From: Ancylomarina sp. 16SWW S1-10-2
GTDB taxonomy: Bacteria; Bacteroidota; Bacteroidia; Bacteroidales; Marinifilaceae
NCBI RefSeq assembly: GCF_009669305.1
Contig: NZ_SADB01000011.1
Location: 124,582 to 188,581 of the forward strand
Direction: 5' to 3'
Length of the DNA stretch: 64,000 bases
A program made the position numbers and the translations under genes. Numbering within the stretch: the first letter of the stretch is position 1; the number at the start of each line of letters is the position of its first letter. The notes beneath the pieces were generated by a model. The model was not told the DNA's origin. It was given only the letters and a program-made list of their open reading frames with translations, and made no database searches. Below are positions 47,183 through 54,726 of the stretch, piece after piece.

Positions 47183-47779
47183 ATGAAGAAAATAATCATT
47201 TTAGGCCTGTTTATATTGGCCACAATAGGAGTCAATGCACAATCATATCAAATTGGTGACAAAGTCGCAGATTTTAAACTTAAAAATGTAGATGGAAAGT
47301 ACGTTTCTCTTTCCGATTATAAGGATACCAAAGGTATTATTGTGATATTCACATGTAACCATTGTCCTTTTTCGGTGGCTTACGAGGATAGAATTATAAA
47401 GCTCGATAAAAAATACAAGACTAAAGGCTTTCCTGTTATTGCCATTAACCCCAATGATCCTGAATTATACGCAAGCGATTCTTTCGAAAATATGATTAAA
47501 AGAGCAGATGAGAAAGGCTTCACTTTCCCATACTTGATAGACGAAAAACAAGACGTATATAAAAGATTTGGTGCAACTAAAACGCCTCATGTATTTATTC
47601 TAAGTACAAAAAAAGGTGTAAATAAACTAGAATACATTGGAGCAATTGACAACAATTACAAAAACGCAGAGCAAGCAGACAAGCATTATGTTGATGATGC
47701 CGTTAATGCCCTACTTCAAAACAAAAAAATTGCTGTAACTACAACAAAAGCAATTGGCTGCAGTATTAAATCGAAGTAA
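47183..47779 (+). CDS. Exported AhpC/TSA-family thioredoxin-like protein
   Basis: 198 aa. Signal peptide KKIIILGLFILATIGVNAQ (cleaved about 20). The Redoxin/AhpC-TSA fold has VADFKLKNVDGKYVSLSDYK, and the active site FTCNHCPFSVAYEDR carries a C-x2-C pair at 58-61. The cis-Pro is in GATKTPHVFIL. These are common periplasmic redox proteins in Bacteroidota with unproven substrates, perhaps peroxides or thiols. It ends in a bidirectional terminator. Confidence 0.85.
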   Translation: MKKIIILGLFILATIGVNAQSYQIGDKVADFKLKNVDGKYVSLSDYKDTKGIIVIFTCNHCPFSVAYEDRIIKLDKKYKTKGFPVIAINPNDPELYASDSFENMIKRADEKGFTFPYLIDEKQDVYKRFGATKTPHVFILSTKKGVNKLEYIGAIDNNYKNAEQADKHYVDDAVNALLQNKKIAVTTTKAIGCSIKSK

Positions 47780-47813
47780 GAATAAATATAAAGCATTCAT
47801 TTTTTCGAATGAG

Positions 47814-47841
47814 AAAACCCAAGCTTGAGCGCTTGGGTTTT
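47814..47841. terminator. Bidirectional terminator between convergent genes
   Basis: Perfect 11-bp stem AAAACCCAAGC/GCTTGGGTTTT with a 6-nt loop, serving the gene to the left and possibly the minus-strand gene to the right. Confidence 0.85.
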
Positions 47842-47863
47842 GTGTTTCATGAAAATTTAGTTA

Positions 47864-48589
47864 TTATTGTTTAGCCTCATCAACAATTCCTTCAGTTTTA
47901 TTGTAATACTCATCTAATTCGCCAATCATTTTTAAAATTTCTTTTTTCTCCGAAACAATATTTGGAAGGAAATCTACATTTTTTCTTATCCCTTTAAATG
48001 TAGATCTAGATTTTTTGTAGCTTTTTATAAAAACATCTTTCGACTTAATAGCAATCTCTAAGGCAAACTTCAACTTGTTATATGATATTGACACTCCATC
48101 CTCCATACTTGCATGTGTATATTCTTTTATACATATAGACCACCAAGTTATTCGCTCTGCTATATCGTCAGGTTTACCACCAACAGAATTTGCAAACAAT
48201 CGTGCATTTTCAGCTCTCATAAAAGCTAAATCTTTATCCAATGCAACAAGTGTTTCGGCTTTTATCTTCGGTTTTTCTTCTTCAATAATTCCTTCAAATT
48301 CTCTTCTAAACAATTTTTTTGCAACATCAATATTGAACCATGCAAAACCAACAACAAGTAGAGTTACTATAACACCAATCATTACAAGAATATTATCAAA
48401 GTTATTGTCTTGGGCAGTAATAAGCTTATCGTAAACTGTAATCAAATCAGGCTGAATTGTATCATAAACATGAGTTACAATGGTATCGTAAACATGTACA
48501 TGCGTAACCGTAGTATCAATTATTTGTACTTGGGTATGTAAACTATCAATTTGGGTTGTGATAATGTGGGGATTGGCTGTTTGAAGCAT
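47864..48589 (-). CDS. Hypothetical protein with VTHV-YDTI repeats and one membrane helix
   Basis: 241 aa, no recognised family. The N-terminal segment (about 15-55) is repetitive: TTVTHVHVYDTIVTHVYDTI, with alternating hydrophobic and Thr/Asp residues as in a beta-rich or trimeric stalk. One transmembrane helix is at about 63-82 (ILVMIGVIVTLLVVGFAWFN). The rest is charged and helical (RREFEGIIEEEKPKIKAE) and presumably cytosolic. It has no cleaved signal. Its neighbours give no hint of function. Confidence 0.6.
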   Translation of the reverse strand: MLQTANPHIITTQIDSLHTQVQIIDTTVTHVHVYDTIVTHVYDTIQPDLITVYDKLITAQDNNFDNILVMIGVIVTLLVVGFAWFNIDVAKKLFRREFEGIIEEEKPKIKAETLVALDKDLAFMRAENARLFANSVGGKPDDIAERITWWSICIKEYTHASMEDGVSISYNKLKFALEIAIKSKDVFIKSYKKSRSTFKGIRKNVDFLPNIVSEKKEILKMIGELDEYYNKTEGIVDEAKQ

Positions 48590-49175
48590 TAGTATAATCT
48601 AGAGAATGAATAATCAATTTACTGATAACAATATTACGACAATAGCTAGCTAAACGCAAACATAATATGCCTTAACAGTTATCTTAGGATAAAGGATTTC
48701 AGCCGCTGCCGCACGAATTTTTCGTGTGGTTTCATTTCACCCACTTTATCGCAAATAACAGACTTGCTGTACTAGAGACTAAACAGTTATCTTACAAGAA
48801 GAAATTTCAACCGCAGAACCAAGCTTGCGAGATAAACAGCATTAATAATTTATGCATTAATTTATGAGATCCTGAAACGTCCCAGATAATTATCGGGATC
48901 AGGATGACGTTAACTTATAGAATTTCACCTTTGCGCCCTTTGCGAAAAAACTTAGCGATCTTTGCGTGAAATGTTGTAACAGGATTTAATTACAAATCCC
49001 TAACACCCCTCTTAATCTCCCCTGAAGGGGAGAATACAGCACGCAAAGCTCGTGAATATATATTTGATTTATGAGATCCCAATCAATATAGGGACAGGAT
49101 GACTTATAATTCTGAACTTTCCTCGCTGCCACAAGTCACATACTTGCAAAAGGAGCAAAAAACTGACATTTATTT
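48590..49175. repeat. Non-coding spacer built of degenerate intergenic repeats
   Basis: About 590 bp without a plausible gene. It contains two diverged direct copies of a CAGTTATCTTA...ATTTCARCCGC block (48676 and 48784, 108 bp apart), a 9-bp hairpin CCGCACGAA-TTT-TTCGTGTGG (48709-48729), and two copies of TTTATGAGATCC...CAGGATGAC (from about 48862 and 49068). CTCCCCTGAAGGGGAG near 49016-49031 and a GCCACAAGTC block at 49125-49147 complete it. These are typical decayed repeats of Bacteroidota intergenic DNA. Confidence 0.7.
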
Positions 49176-49205
49176 TTTGGTAACTAAAAAAACTTATTAA
49201 ATTTG
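49176..49205 (+). promoter_or_regulatory. Promoter of the arsR operon
   Basis: TTTG (49176-49179), 18 bp, then TAAATTTG (49198-49205): an exact match to the Bacteroidota promoter form. The start point falls inside the ArsR operator and leaves a leader of about 15 nt. Confidence 0.7.
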
Positions 49206-49222
49206 TTCGTATAATTACGAAC
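49205..49222. promoter_or_regulatory. ArsR operator 1
   Basis: Perfect 18-bp site GTTCGTATAATTACGAAC between the -7 box and the arsR ATG, well placed to block initiation. The same half-sites and spacing recur at 49544 and 51014. Confidence 0.8.
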
Positions 49223-49226
49223 AGGA

Positions 49227-49526
49227 ATGGATATTAAATCAGTTACAACCGACAAGCAAATTAGAATGGCCAGATACGCCAAGGCTCTGGGGCATCCCAT
49301 ACGAATGTATGTCATGGAATTGTTATCGAAGCAAAGCTGTTGCTATAGTGGTAATTTAAGCGACGAATTACCCATTGCAAAGTCGACCTTATCGCAACAT
49401 CTGAAAGAATTAAAAGATGCAGGATTAATTCAGGGTGAAATAGAAGCCCCACGTATTAAATACTGTATTCAAAAAGAAAATTGGAAAGAAGCACAACAAC
49501 TTTTCAAACAATTTTTTAAACTCTAA
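49227..49526 (+). CDS. arsR: ArsR/SmtB family repressor
   Basis: 99-aa winged-helix repressor (ALGHPIRMYVMELLSKQ, then AKSTLSQHLKELKDAGLI as recognition helix). Two adjacent cysteines, C38-C39, sit at the start of the DNA-binding helix region where ArsR proteins hold their As(III) or Sb(III) ligands (ELCVCDL type). Arsenical sensing is therefore likely. It lies four bases behind a perfect palindrome and heads an operon of ars-type genes, so autoregulation is expected. Confidence 0.88.
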   Translation: MDIKSVTTDKQIRMARYAKALGHPIRMYVMELLSKQSCCYSGNLSDELPIAKSTLSQHLKELKDAGLIQGEIEAPRIKYCIQKENWKEAQQLFKQFFKL

Positions 49527-49543
49527 AAAATTTTGAATACCAT

Positions 49544-49561
49544 GTTCGTTGTTTTGCGAAT
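49544..49561. promoter_or_regulatory. ArsR operator 2 (degenerate)
   Basis: GTTCGT, six bases, then GCGAAT: one perfect and one 4/6 half-site with the same 18-bp geometry as the other two, 50 bp before arsE. Confidence 0.55.
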
Positions 49562-49610
49562 GACGAATCATATAAATAAAATAAATTTAAATAATTAAGA
49601 ACCCACAATC

Positions 49611-49844
49611 ATGGATATTAAAGTACTAGGCACAGGATGTGCAAAATGCAAATCGCTTGAAAAAGCAACCCAAGAAGCTGTTGCAAAAACAGGTGTAAAT
49701 GCTACTGTTACTAAAGTAGAAGACATCGTTGAAATTATGAATTATAATGTAATGACAACACCAGCTTTAGTGATTGACGGTAAGGTTGTCGTGAAAGGAA
49801 AAGTTCCTTCAGTAGATGAAATCGCAAAACTTTTAACCAAATAA
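49611..49844 (+). CDS. arsE: Small thioredoxin-family redox protein (ArsE-like, TM0996/MTH895 type)
   Basis: 77-aa glutaredoxin-like protein with a single C-x2-C site, GTGCAKCKSLEK (Cys 10 and 13), and a cis-Pro loop TTPALVIDGKVVVKGKVPS. Such proteins carry electrons to partners. Its position directly before an ArsF-like and an ArsG-like gene fits the arsE-arsF-arsG set described for reduction of nitroaromatic arsenicals in Bacteroides. The symbol is given by context and is less certain than the fold. Confidence 0.75.
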   Translation: MDIKVLGTGCAKCKSLEKATQEAVAKTGVNATVTKVEDIVEIMNYNVMTTPALVIDGKVVVKGKVPSVDEIAKLLTK

Positions 49845-49855
49845 ACATTACAACA

Positions 49856-50296
49856 ATGAAAAAATTAATCAGCACACTTAGCCTTTTCCTTTTAGTTGGA
49901 ATAGTTGCCGTATCAGCTCAATGTTGTAACGAATCATCAACTTGTAACACAGCATCAAAAACAACTTCTTGCTGCTCTGCCACTCCAAAATCGAACGACG
50001 TAACTGCCTACTATTTTCATGCCACCCGCCGATGCGCAACATGTCAAGCCGTAGAAGCCGTTTCAAAAGAGGCTATCAAAGAATATTATGGCGACAAAGT
50101 TGTTTTTAAATCAATCAACCGAGACGAAGCACAAAACAAATCATTAGTTGCACAATATAAAATTAGCGGAACTGCACTTTTAATTATCAAGGGTGATAAA
50201 ATGGTGAATTTAACCAACGATGCATTTTTAAACGCACGTAACAATCCTGACAAATTGAAAAACAAACTGAAATCAACCATTGATTCAATGATGTAA
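49856..50296 (+). CDS. arsF: Exported ArsF-like nitroreductase subunit
   Basis: 146 aa. Signal peptide KKLISTLSLFLLVGIVAVSAQ (cleaved about 21), then a cysteine-rich linker (CC, C, CC between 22 and 40) and a thioredoxin-like domain. The redox pair is HATRRCATCQAVE (Cys about 59 and 62). ISGTALLIIKGDK follows. It matches the family named for ArsF, a subunit of the nitrophenyl-compound reductase. Twelve bases separate it from arsE and three from arsG, so the genes are translated together. The expected job is passing electrons outside the inner membrane to reduce an arsenical or nitroaromatic. Confidence 0.75.
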   Translation: MKKLISTLSLFLLVGIVAVSAQCCNESSTCNTASKTTSCCSATPKSNDVTAYYFHATRRCATCQAVEAVSKEAIKEYYGDKVVFKSINRDEAQNKSLVAQYKISGTALLIIKGDKMVNLTNDAFLNARNNPDKLKNKLKSTIDSMM

Positions 50297-50298
50297 GC

Positions 50299-50997
50299 AT
50301 GGAAATATTACAAAGTTTCCTCGAAACATCACAGTTTCCAATATTCACGGCATTTATTTTGGGACTTATGACAGCCATAAGTCCCTGCCCTTTGGCAACT
50401 AACATTACAGCAATTGGCTTTATTAGTAAGGATATTGAAAGTCAACGTAAAGTATTTATAAATGGCTTAATTTATACTTTAGGTCGAGCAATTTCATATA
50501 CCGCAATTGGTTTTCTTTTCTTTTTTGGTGCAAGCCAATTCGAATTCTCCGGCTACCTTCAGGAATGGGGTGAGAAATTATTGGGCCCTCTGCTTATTAT
50601 TATTGGTTTGTTTATGTTAGGCGTTTTAAAACTCAAAATACCTGGTATTGGTTCGTTAACCGAAAAAATGGAGAACAAATCGAATAGCGGTTTTTGGGGT
50701 GTTCTTTTATTGGGTATCGTTTTTGCTTTGGCATTTTGCCCTTACAGCGGTGTCCTTTATTTTGGAATGCTAATGCCTATGACAATCAGCAGTGCAAGTG
50801 GTTTATATTTGCCCCTGTTTTTTGCCTTTGCCACAGGAATTCCAGTTATAATATTTGCTTGGCTTATTGCATTCAGTGTCGGTTCAATCGGTTCTATTTA
50901 CAATAAACTGAAAAGTTTTGAAGTCTGGTTCCGACGCGTAGTTGCAGTCGTATTTATTTTGGTTGGACTGTATTATATTATTATGCTTTATTTTTAA
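50299..50997 (+). CDS. arsG: ArsG-like CcdA-type membrane protein
   Basis: 232 aa with six helices. It belongs to the DsbD/CcdA/LysE-like fold: the paired half-site motifs are TAISPCPLATNI (Cys about 30) and FALAFCPYSGVLYFG (Cys about 150), each with a Cys-Pro inside a helix. CcdA proteins move electrons across the membrane by such cysteines. The ArsG family is also described as an efflux permease for aminobenzyl arsenicals. Both readings fit its place after arsF. Three bases separate it from arsF. Confidence 0.78.
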   Translation: MEILQSFLETSQFPIFTAFILGLMTAISPCPLATNITAIGFISKDIESQRKVFINGLIYTLGRAISYTAIGFLFFFGASQFEFSGYLQEWGEKLLGPLLIIIGLFMLGVLKLKIPGIGSLTEKMENKSNSGFWGVLLLGIVFALAFCPYSGVLYFGMLMPMTISSASGLYLPLFFAFATGIPVIIFAWLIAFSVGSIGSIYNKLKSFEVWFRRVVAVVFILVGLYYIIMLYF

Positions 50998-51013
50998 AAA
51001 ATTTATATTCTTA

Positions 51014-51031
51014 GTTCGTGTTTTAACGAAC
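51014..51031. promoter_or_regulatory. ArsR operator 3
   Basis: Perfect 18-bp site GTTCGTGTTTTAACGAAC, 18 bp before the permease ATG. It suggests a second ArsR-controlled start inside the locus. Confidence 0.75.
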
Positions 51032-51049
51032 AAAGACAACATCAGAATC

Positions 51050-52171
51050 ATGAATAAGTCGAATTCTATATTAAAGGACAAAGCTGAAACTACTGTCCTA
51101 ACTATTGAAAAACCTGATGAAACAAATCAGTTAAGCAAAAAGAAAATTCGTTTGATAGCTTCGGTTGCAATTATATTACCACTTATAATTGCTCTGTATC
51201 ATTATTTGCCAAACTTGGTAGATGTCTTCACTTTTGATTTATTAAAACTAAATCCGGAATCACATTTGGGTGAAGCAATCAATTTTTTCTTTTACGATAC
51301 CATAAAAATCTTTATTCTACTTTTCCTAATCAGTAGTTTAATGGGCGTTATCAATGCTTATTTTCCAGTGGACAGGTTACGGGTTTATTTGACCACTAAA
51401 AAGATGTATGGTCTACAATATCTATTTGCTTCATTCTTTGGTGCTGTGACTCCCTTTTGTTCTTGTTCATCTATTCCATTATTCATTGGCTTTGTAAAAG
51501 GAGGTATTCCTTTGGGCGTAACCTTTGCCTATTTAATAACCTCTCCTTTGGTTAATGAAGTTGCAGTAGCTATGTTTTTAGGCTTATTTGGATTTAAAGC
51601 CACAATTATTTATGCTGGAACTGGTGTTTTAATGGGTATGATTGGTGGCTTTTTCTTGGGTAAACTTAAGCTTGACAAATACCTAAGCGATTGGGTACGT
51701 GAAATACAGGATAATGCCATACAAGAACATGAAGAATGGGATGGCGAAAATTTATCCTTTTTAGACCGCCTACCAACAATTATTAAAGATGGATGGGGTA
51801 TTGTTCGAAAAGTACTTTTGTACGTGATTATTGGAATTGCAATTGGAGCGGCCATGCATGGCTATGTTCCTGAAAATTTCTTTACAGAATATCTATCTGC
51901 CGATAAATGGTATGCCGTACCTCTTGCAGTAATTTTTGCAGTACCAATGTATGCAAATGCCGCAGGTATCGTCCCTGTCATCCAAGTATTTGTAGCTAAA
52001 GGTGTACCACTAGGAACAGCCATTGCTTTTATGATGGCAGTAGTAGGCCTATCATTGCCTGAGGCAACTCTACTTAAGAAAGTAATGAAGTGGAAAATGA
52101 TCGGTATTTTCTTTGGTACCATCACCGTGTTCATTATTATGCTTGGCTATTTATTCAACCTCATACTTTGA
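51050..52171 (+). CDS. Permease of the ArsP / SO_0444 (DUF318) family
   Basis: 373-aa inner-membrane protein, ATG 51050 (the frame extends to 50942 only through the end of arsG). It has about eight helices in two halves. The first half carries the thiol motif TPFCSCSSIPLFIGFVKGG (Cys about 137 and 139), and LITSPLVNEVAVAMF follows. The second half has AVPMYANAAGIVPVIQVF. Conserved cysteines of ArsP bind trivalent organoarsenicals; relatives export Cu or Zn. The ars context and its own ArsR site favour organoarsenical efflux. Confidence 0.82.
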   Translation: MNKSNSILKDKAETTVLTIEKPDETNQLSKKKIRLIASVAIILPLIIALYHYLPNLVDVFTFDLLKLNPESHLGEAINFFFYDTIKIFILLFLISSLMGVINAYFPVDRLRVYLTTKKMYGLQYLFASFFGAVTPFCSCSSIPLFIGFVKGGIPLGVTFAYLITSPLVNEVAVAMFLGLFGFKATIIYAGTGVLMGMIGGFFLGKLKLDKYLSDWVREIQDNAIQEHEEWDGENLSFLDRLPTIIKDGWGIVRKVLLYVIIGIAIGAAMHGYVPENFFTEYLSADKWYAVPLAVIFAVPMYANAAGIVPVIQVFVAKGVPLGTAIAFMMAVVGLSLPEATLLKKVMKWKMIGIFFGTITVFIIMLGYLFNLIL

Positions 52172-52273
52172 GACTGAGAAAATGGATATCCTACTCATGG
52201 TACTTGTTATTATGACACTTGTTTTTTCATGACTATGATGGAGCTGTACTAAAAAAGGATTTTTTATAGAAAG

Positions 52274-52312
52274 CCCCAATTGCCGCACAAACAATTCGTG
52301 AGGTAATTGGGG
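52274..52312. terminator. Terminator between the ars locus and the cupin gene
   Basis: CCCCAATT pairs with AATTGGGG (plus an inner CC/GG pair) around a long loop, in the convergent gap. T-rich on the plus-strand side (TTCTTT). Confidence 0.65.
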
Positions 52313-52343
52313 TTCTTTACTGTATTTTATTAAAGCTTTAACT

Positions 52344-52790
52344 CTAGGCTTTGTTGGTCGTAATCACAAAGATAATGAGTGGTTCGTCTGTCGTATTTTG
52401 TACCGAATGAAAACCATCTTTACTAACTGCTGTGATGTTTCCTTTGGTTATTTTCTGGGTTCTTATTTCTCCATCAACACCAGCTTTATCAGAATACTCA
52501 CCTTCGCCATGCATTACCACATATACTTCCTCTTCGTTTCTTGGTCCGTGATCGTGAAATCCAGCCTGATCGTTCTTATTCAAAAAGACCATAAAGCAAC
52601 CAATACGGTTATTAATGAGCTCATCGACATCGAACATTTGCAATAGGTAAACAACACCTTCTCCACCATACATGGGCTGACGGGTATCAACGCGAACTAC
52701 CGAGCGCTTATCTTTTCCAAAAGGAATAACACTTAAATCGATGTACTGAGACACCTTCTCAATAACTTGATTGGCTTCAAGAATTTCCAT
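52344..52790 (-). CDS. Cupin-domain protein
   Basis: 148 aa forming one cupin barrel. Metal-type motif 1 is GFHDHGPRNEEEVYVVMHGEGEY (parts GFHDHGPRNEEEVYVV, HGEGEY) and motif 2 is SKDGFHSVQNTTDEP. The His/His/Glu/His set is present, so metal binding is likely. The substrate or regulator role is unknown. It follows the FKBP gene by 27 bp and is probably co-transcribed. Confidence 0.8.
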   Translation of the reverse strand: MEILEANQVIEKVSQYIDLSVIPFGKDKRSVVRVDTRQPMYGGEGVVYLLQMFDVDELINNRIGCFMVFLNKNDQAGFHDHGPRNEEEVYVVMHGEGEYSDKAGVDGEIRTQKITKGNITAVSKDGFHSVQNTTDEPLIIFVITTNKA

Positions 52791-52817
52791 ACTTCTTTAT
52801 TTATTTTATATCGTTTA

Positions 52818-53270
52818 TTACTTCTTTACAGATATTAAGTGGATATCGAAAACTAAGACAGAACCACCTGGAATTCCATTTGTATTATAACCTCCATAAC
52901 CTAAATGAGCAGGAACCAACAAAGTGCCTTTTCCACCCTCTTTAAAATAGGTGATACCTTCGGTCCAACCTTTAATAACTCTTTTCAATGGAAATGAGAT
53001 ACCGTTCTCACTACTCTCGTCGAAAACTTCTCCACTTAAATAATGACCTATGTAAGCTACTTGAACAGTCGATGCACTTGTGGGTTTCACGCCTTCTCCT
53101 GCCTCATCGATTGTATAATACAAGCCAGATTCACACTTTACTGCTTCCAGTTTATTTGTTTTTATATAATCGGTAATTTGCTTCTCGTTTATAAGCGAAT
53201 AATCTTTCTCTGGCACACTTGAACAAGAAACTAAAAAGGCAAATACGATGGCTAATAAGCTATACTTCAT
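52818..53270 (-). CDS. FKBP-type peptidyl-prolyl isomerase, lipoprotein
   Basis: 150 aa. Lipoprotein signal KYSLLAIVFAFLVSC (Cys 16 from the ATG at 53270; the frame could begin at a TTG three codons earlier). The FKBP domain is about 60-150: VQVAYIGHYLSGEVFDES, VIKGWTEGI, GGKGTLLVPAHLGYG and VFDIHLISV, with the pocket aromatics W and Y in place. It assists proline isomerisation of proteins in the periplasm. Confidence 0.9.
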   Translation of the reverse strand: MKYSLLAIVFAFLVSCSSVPEKDYSLINEKQITDYIKTNKLEAVKCESGLYYTIDEAGEGVKPTSASTVQVAYIGHYLSGEVFDESSENGISFPLKRVIKGWTEGITYFKEGGKGTLLVPAHLGYGGYNTNGIPGGSVLVFDIHLISVKK

Positions 53271-53566
53271 TTTTATCAATTTGATTGAAAAACAAATATA
53301 ATAAAATGTAGAGATCTTGGCTATTATTCTTGTGATTGCCGCTCACCCGATTCAACACGAAACAAAAACGGAATTTTGTGTGACAGTAGAGTGGTATATA
53401 AAGTTTAAGATGAATTAAATACACGAAACTCATTGGCAACAAATTACAAATCAGCGAAAGTTGGGTAAAAACTTTTATCAGTTTACATTTCAATATATTT
53501 AATATTTTACGCTATTATATTACCTTTAACGTCCAGTTAATTAGGTCTAAAAATAAATATATAATC

Positions 53567-54181
53567 ATGAACAAACTACAATTATTTGCCGCTATTGCCA
53601 CTATGGGAATCTGTACTTACGGATGCAATACAAAACCAAGTAAAGTGAGTGGGGCAAATGACATAAATACAGAAAAGACAACACCTACTTCTGTTAAAAC
53701 ATTTGATAATGATCTAATTATGCAATCGGCTTTGGATGGTAAAATTGAGGTTGTGAAAGATGCTTTGAGTAAGGGTTTTAATGCAAACACCACAGATCCT
53801 AATAAACGTACACCACTGATGCTAGCTGCTTATAATGGACACAACGAAATTGTAAAACTATTAATTGACAACGGGGCTGATGTTAATTTAACAGATAACG
53901 TAAATAGAACGGCATTAATGTTTGCATCTACAGGTTTGTTTGCTCCCACAGTAACTACCTTATTAGAAGCAGGATCTAAACCGAACATGATAGATAGTGA
54001 ACAAAATTGGACTGCTGCAATGATGGCTGCTTCCGAAGGTCAACTTGAAGTGCTTAAAGTTTTAGTAGCGCACGGAGCAGATCTAAAAATGCTAGATATT
54101 GATGGAGAATCATCACTTGATTTTGCCAATTCGAATGGACATCCTGCTGTTGCTCAGTATATAAAAACACAACTTAAATAG
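53567..54181 (+). CDS. Ankyrin-repeat lipoprotein
   Basis: 204 aa. The signal QLFAAIATMGICTYGC has a lipid-attachable Cys near 20. A short linker leads to four ankyrin repeats (about 50-200): NKRTPLMLAAYNGHNEIVKLL, split as RTPLMLAAYNGH and NEIVKLLIDNGADVN; then NRTALMFAST, WTAAMMAASEGQLEVLKVLV and GESSLDFANSNGH. It is a protein-binding scaffold in the periplasm; the partner is unknown. A strong terminator follows. Confidence 0.85.
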   Translation: MNKLQLFAAIATMGICTYGCNTKPSKVSGANDINTEKTTPTSVKTFDNDLIMQSALDGKIEVVKDALSKGFNANTTDPNKRTPLMLAAYNGHNEIVKLLIDNGADVNLTDNVNRTALMFASTGLFAPTVTTLLEAGSKPNMIDSEQNWTAAMMAASEGQLEVLKVLVAHGADLKMLDIDGESSLDFANSNGHPAVAQYIKTQLK

Positions 54182-54241
54182 GAAAACATTAAAGAGAGAT
54201 CTACATTTTGAGAATGTATTTCTAAATTTTAGAAGGAAAAG

Positions 54242-54279
54242 CCCAATACTAATAATATTAGTATTGGGTTTTATTTTTT
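54242..54279 (+). terminator. Terminator of the ankyrin gene
   Basis: Perfect 12-bp stem CCCAATACTAAT/ATTAGTATTGGG with a 3-nt loop and a T-rich tail. Confidence 0.9.
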
Positions 54280-54282
54280 ATT

Positions 54283-54303
54283 GAAGCCACAAGTCATATA
54301 CTT
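54283..54303 (+). repeat. Dispersed GCCACAAGTC repeat, copy 2
   Basis: GAAGCCACAAGTCATATAC resembles the copies at 49125-49147 and (inverted) 54929-54950. Confidence 0.55.
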
Positions 54304-54340
54304 AAGGCATTAGTGATAATTCTATAAAACTAAGATCAAC

Positions 54341-54382
54341 AAAAAAGTGCTGTTATTCCTTTTAAAAGAAGTAACAGCACTT
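54341..54382 (-). terminator. Terminator of trxA
   Basis: Perfect 11-bp stem AAGTGCTGTTA/TAACAGCACTT, six T residues on the minus strand, about 24 bp after the trxA stop. Confidence 0.85.
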
Positions 54383-54405
54383 ATATTTTTAGCAAGAGCA
54401 TGCAA

Positions 54406-54726
54406 CTATGCCTGAATTAACCTATCCAATTTTTCTCTCAATTCAATTTCTGGAATTACTCCCATCGACTTCTCAAGAATTTCCGTTTTTTTGATAAAAA
54501 GCAAGGTCGGAATACTACCAATTCCATACTTTGTTCTCAAGTCTGGGAATTTATGAACATCAACTTTTTGAATATCTACTGTACCTTCGTACTCGCCAGC
54601 CAATTTTTCTACTGTTGGCATTAACGCCTGGCAAGGTGGACAAGTGTCAGCATAAAAATCTAACATGATTGCTTTGTTTTCTTTCAATAAGTTCTCTAAT
54701 TCTGTAGCACTTTTAATTGTTCTCAT
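54406..54726 (-). CDS. trxA: Thioredoxin with a CPPC active site
   Basis: 106-aa cytosolic thioredoxin fold: IMLDFYADTCPPCQALMPTVEKL, split as MLDFYADTCPPC and QALMPTVEKL, with Cys 29 and 32. The cis-Pro is in IGSIPTLLFIKK. The active site reads CPPC instead of the usual CGPC and lacks the Trp before the first Cys, which changes the redox potential and may make it a less general reductant. Length is standard. Confidence 0.85.
   Translation of the reverse strand: MRTIKSATELENLLKENKAIMLDFYADTCPPCQALMPTVEKLAGEYEGTVDIQKVDVHKFPDLRTKYGIGSIPTLLFIKKTEILEKSMGVIPEIELREKLDRLIQA

Noticed and set aside
50942-51049. Upstream extension of the permease gene by 36 codons
   Set aside because: It would overlap the end of arsG and run through the third ArsR operator; the ATG at 51050 lies just after the operator and fits the family start.
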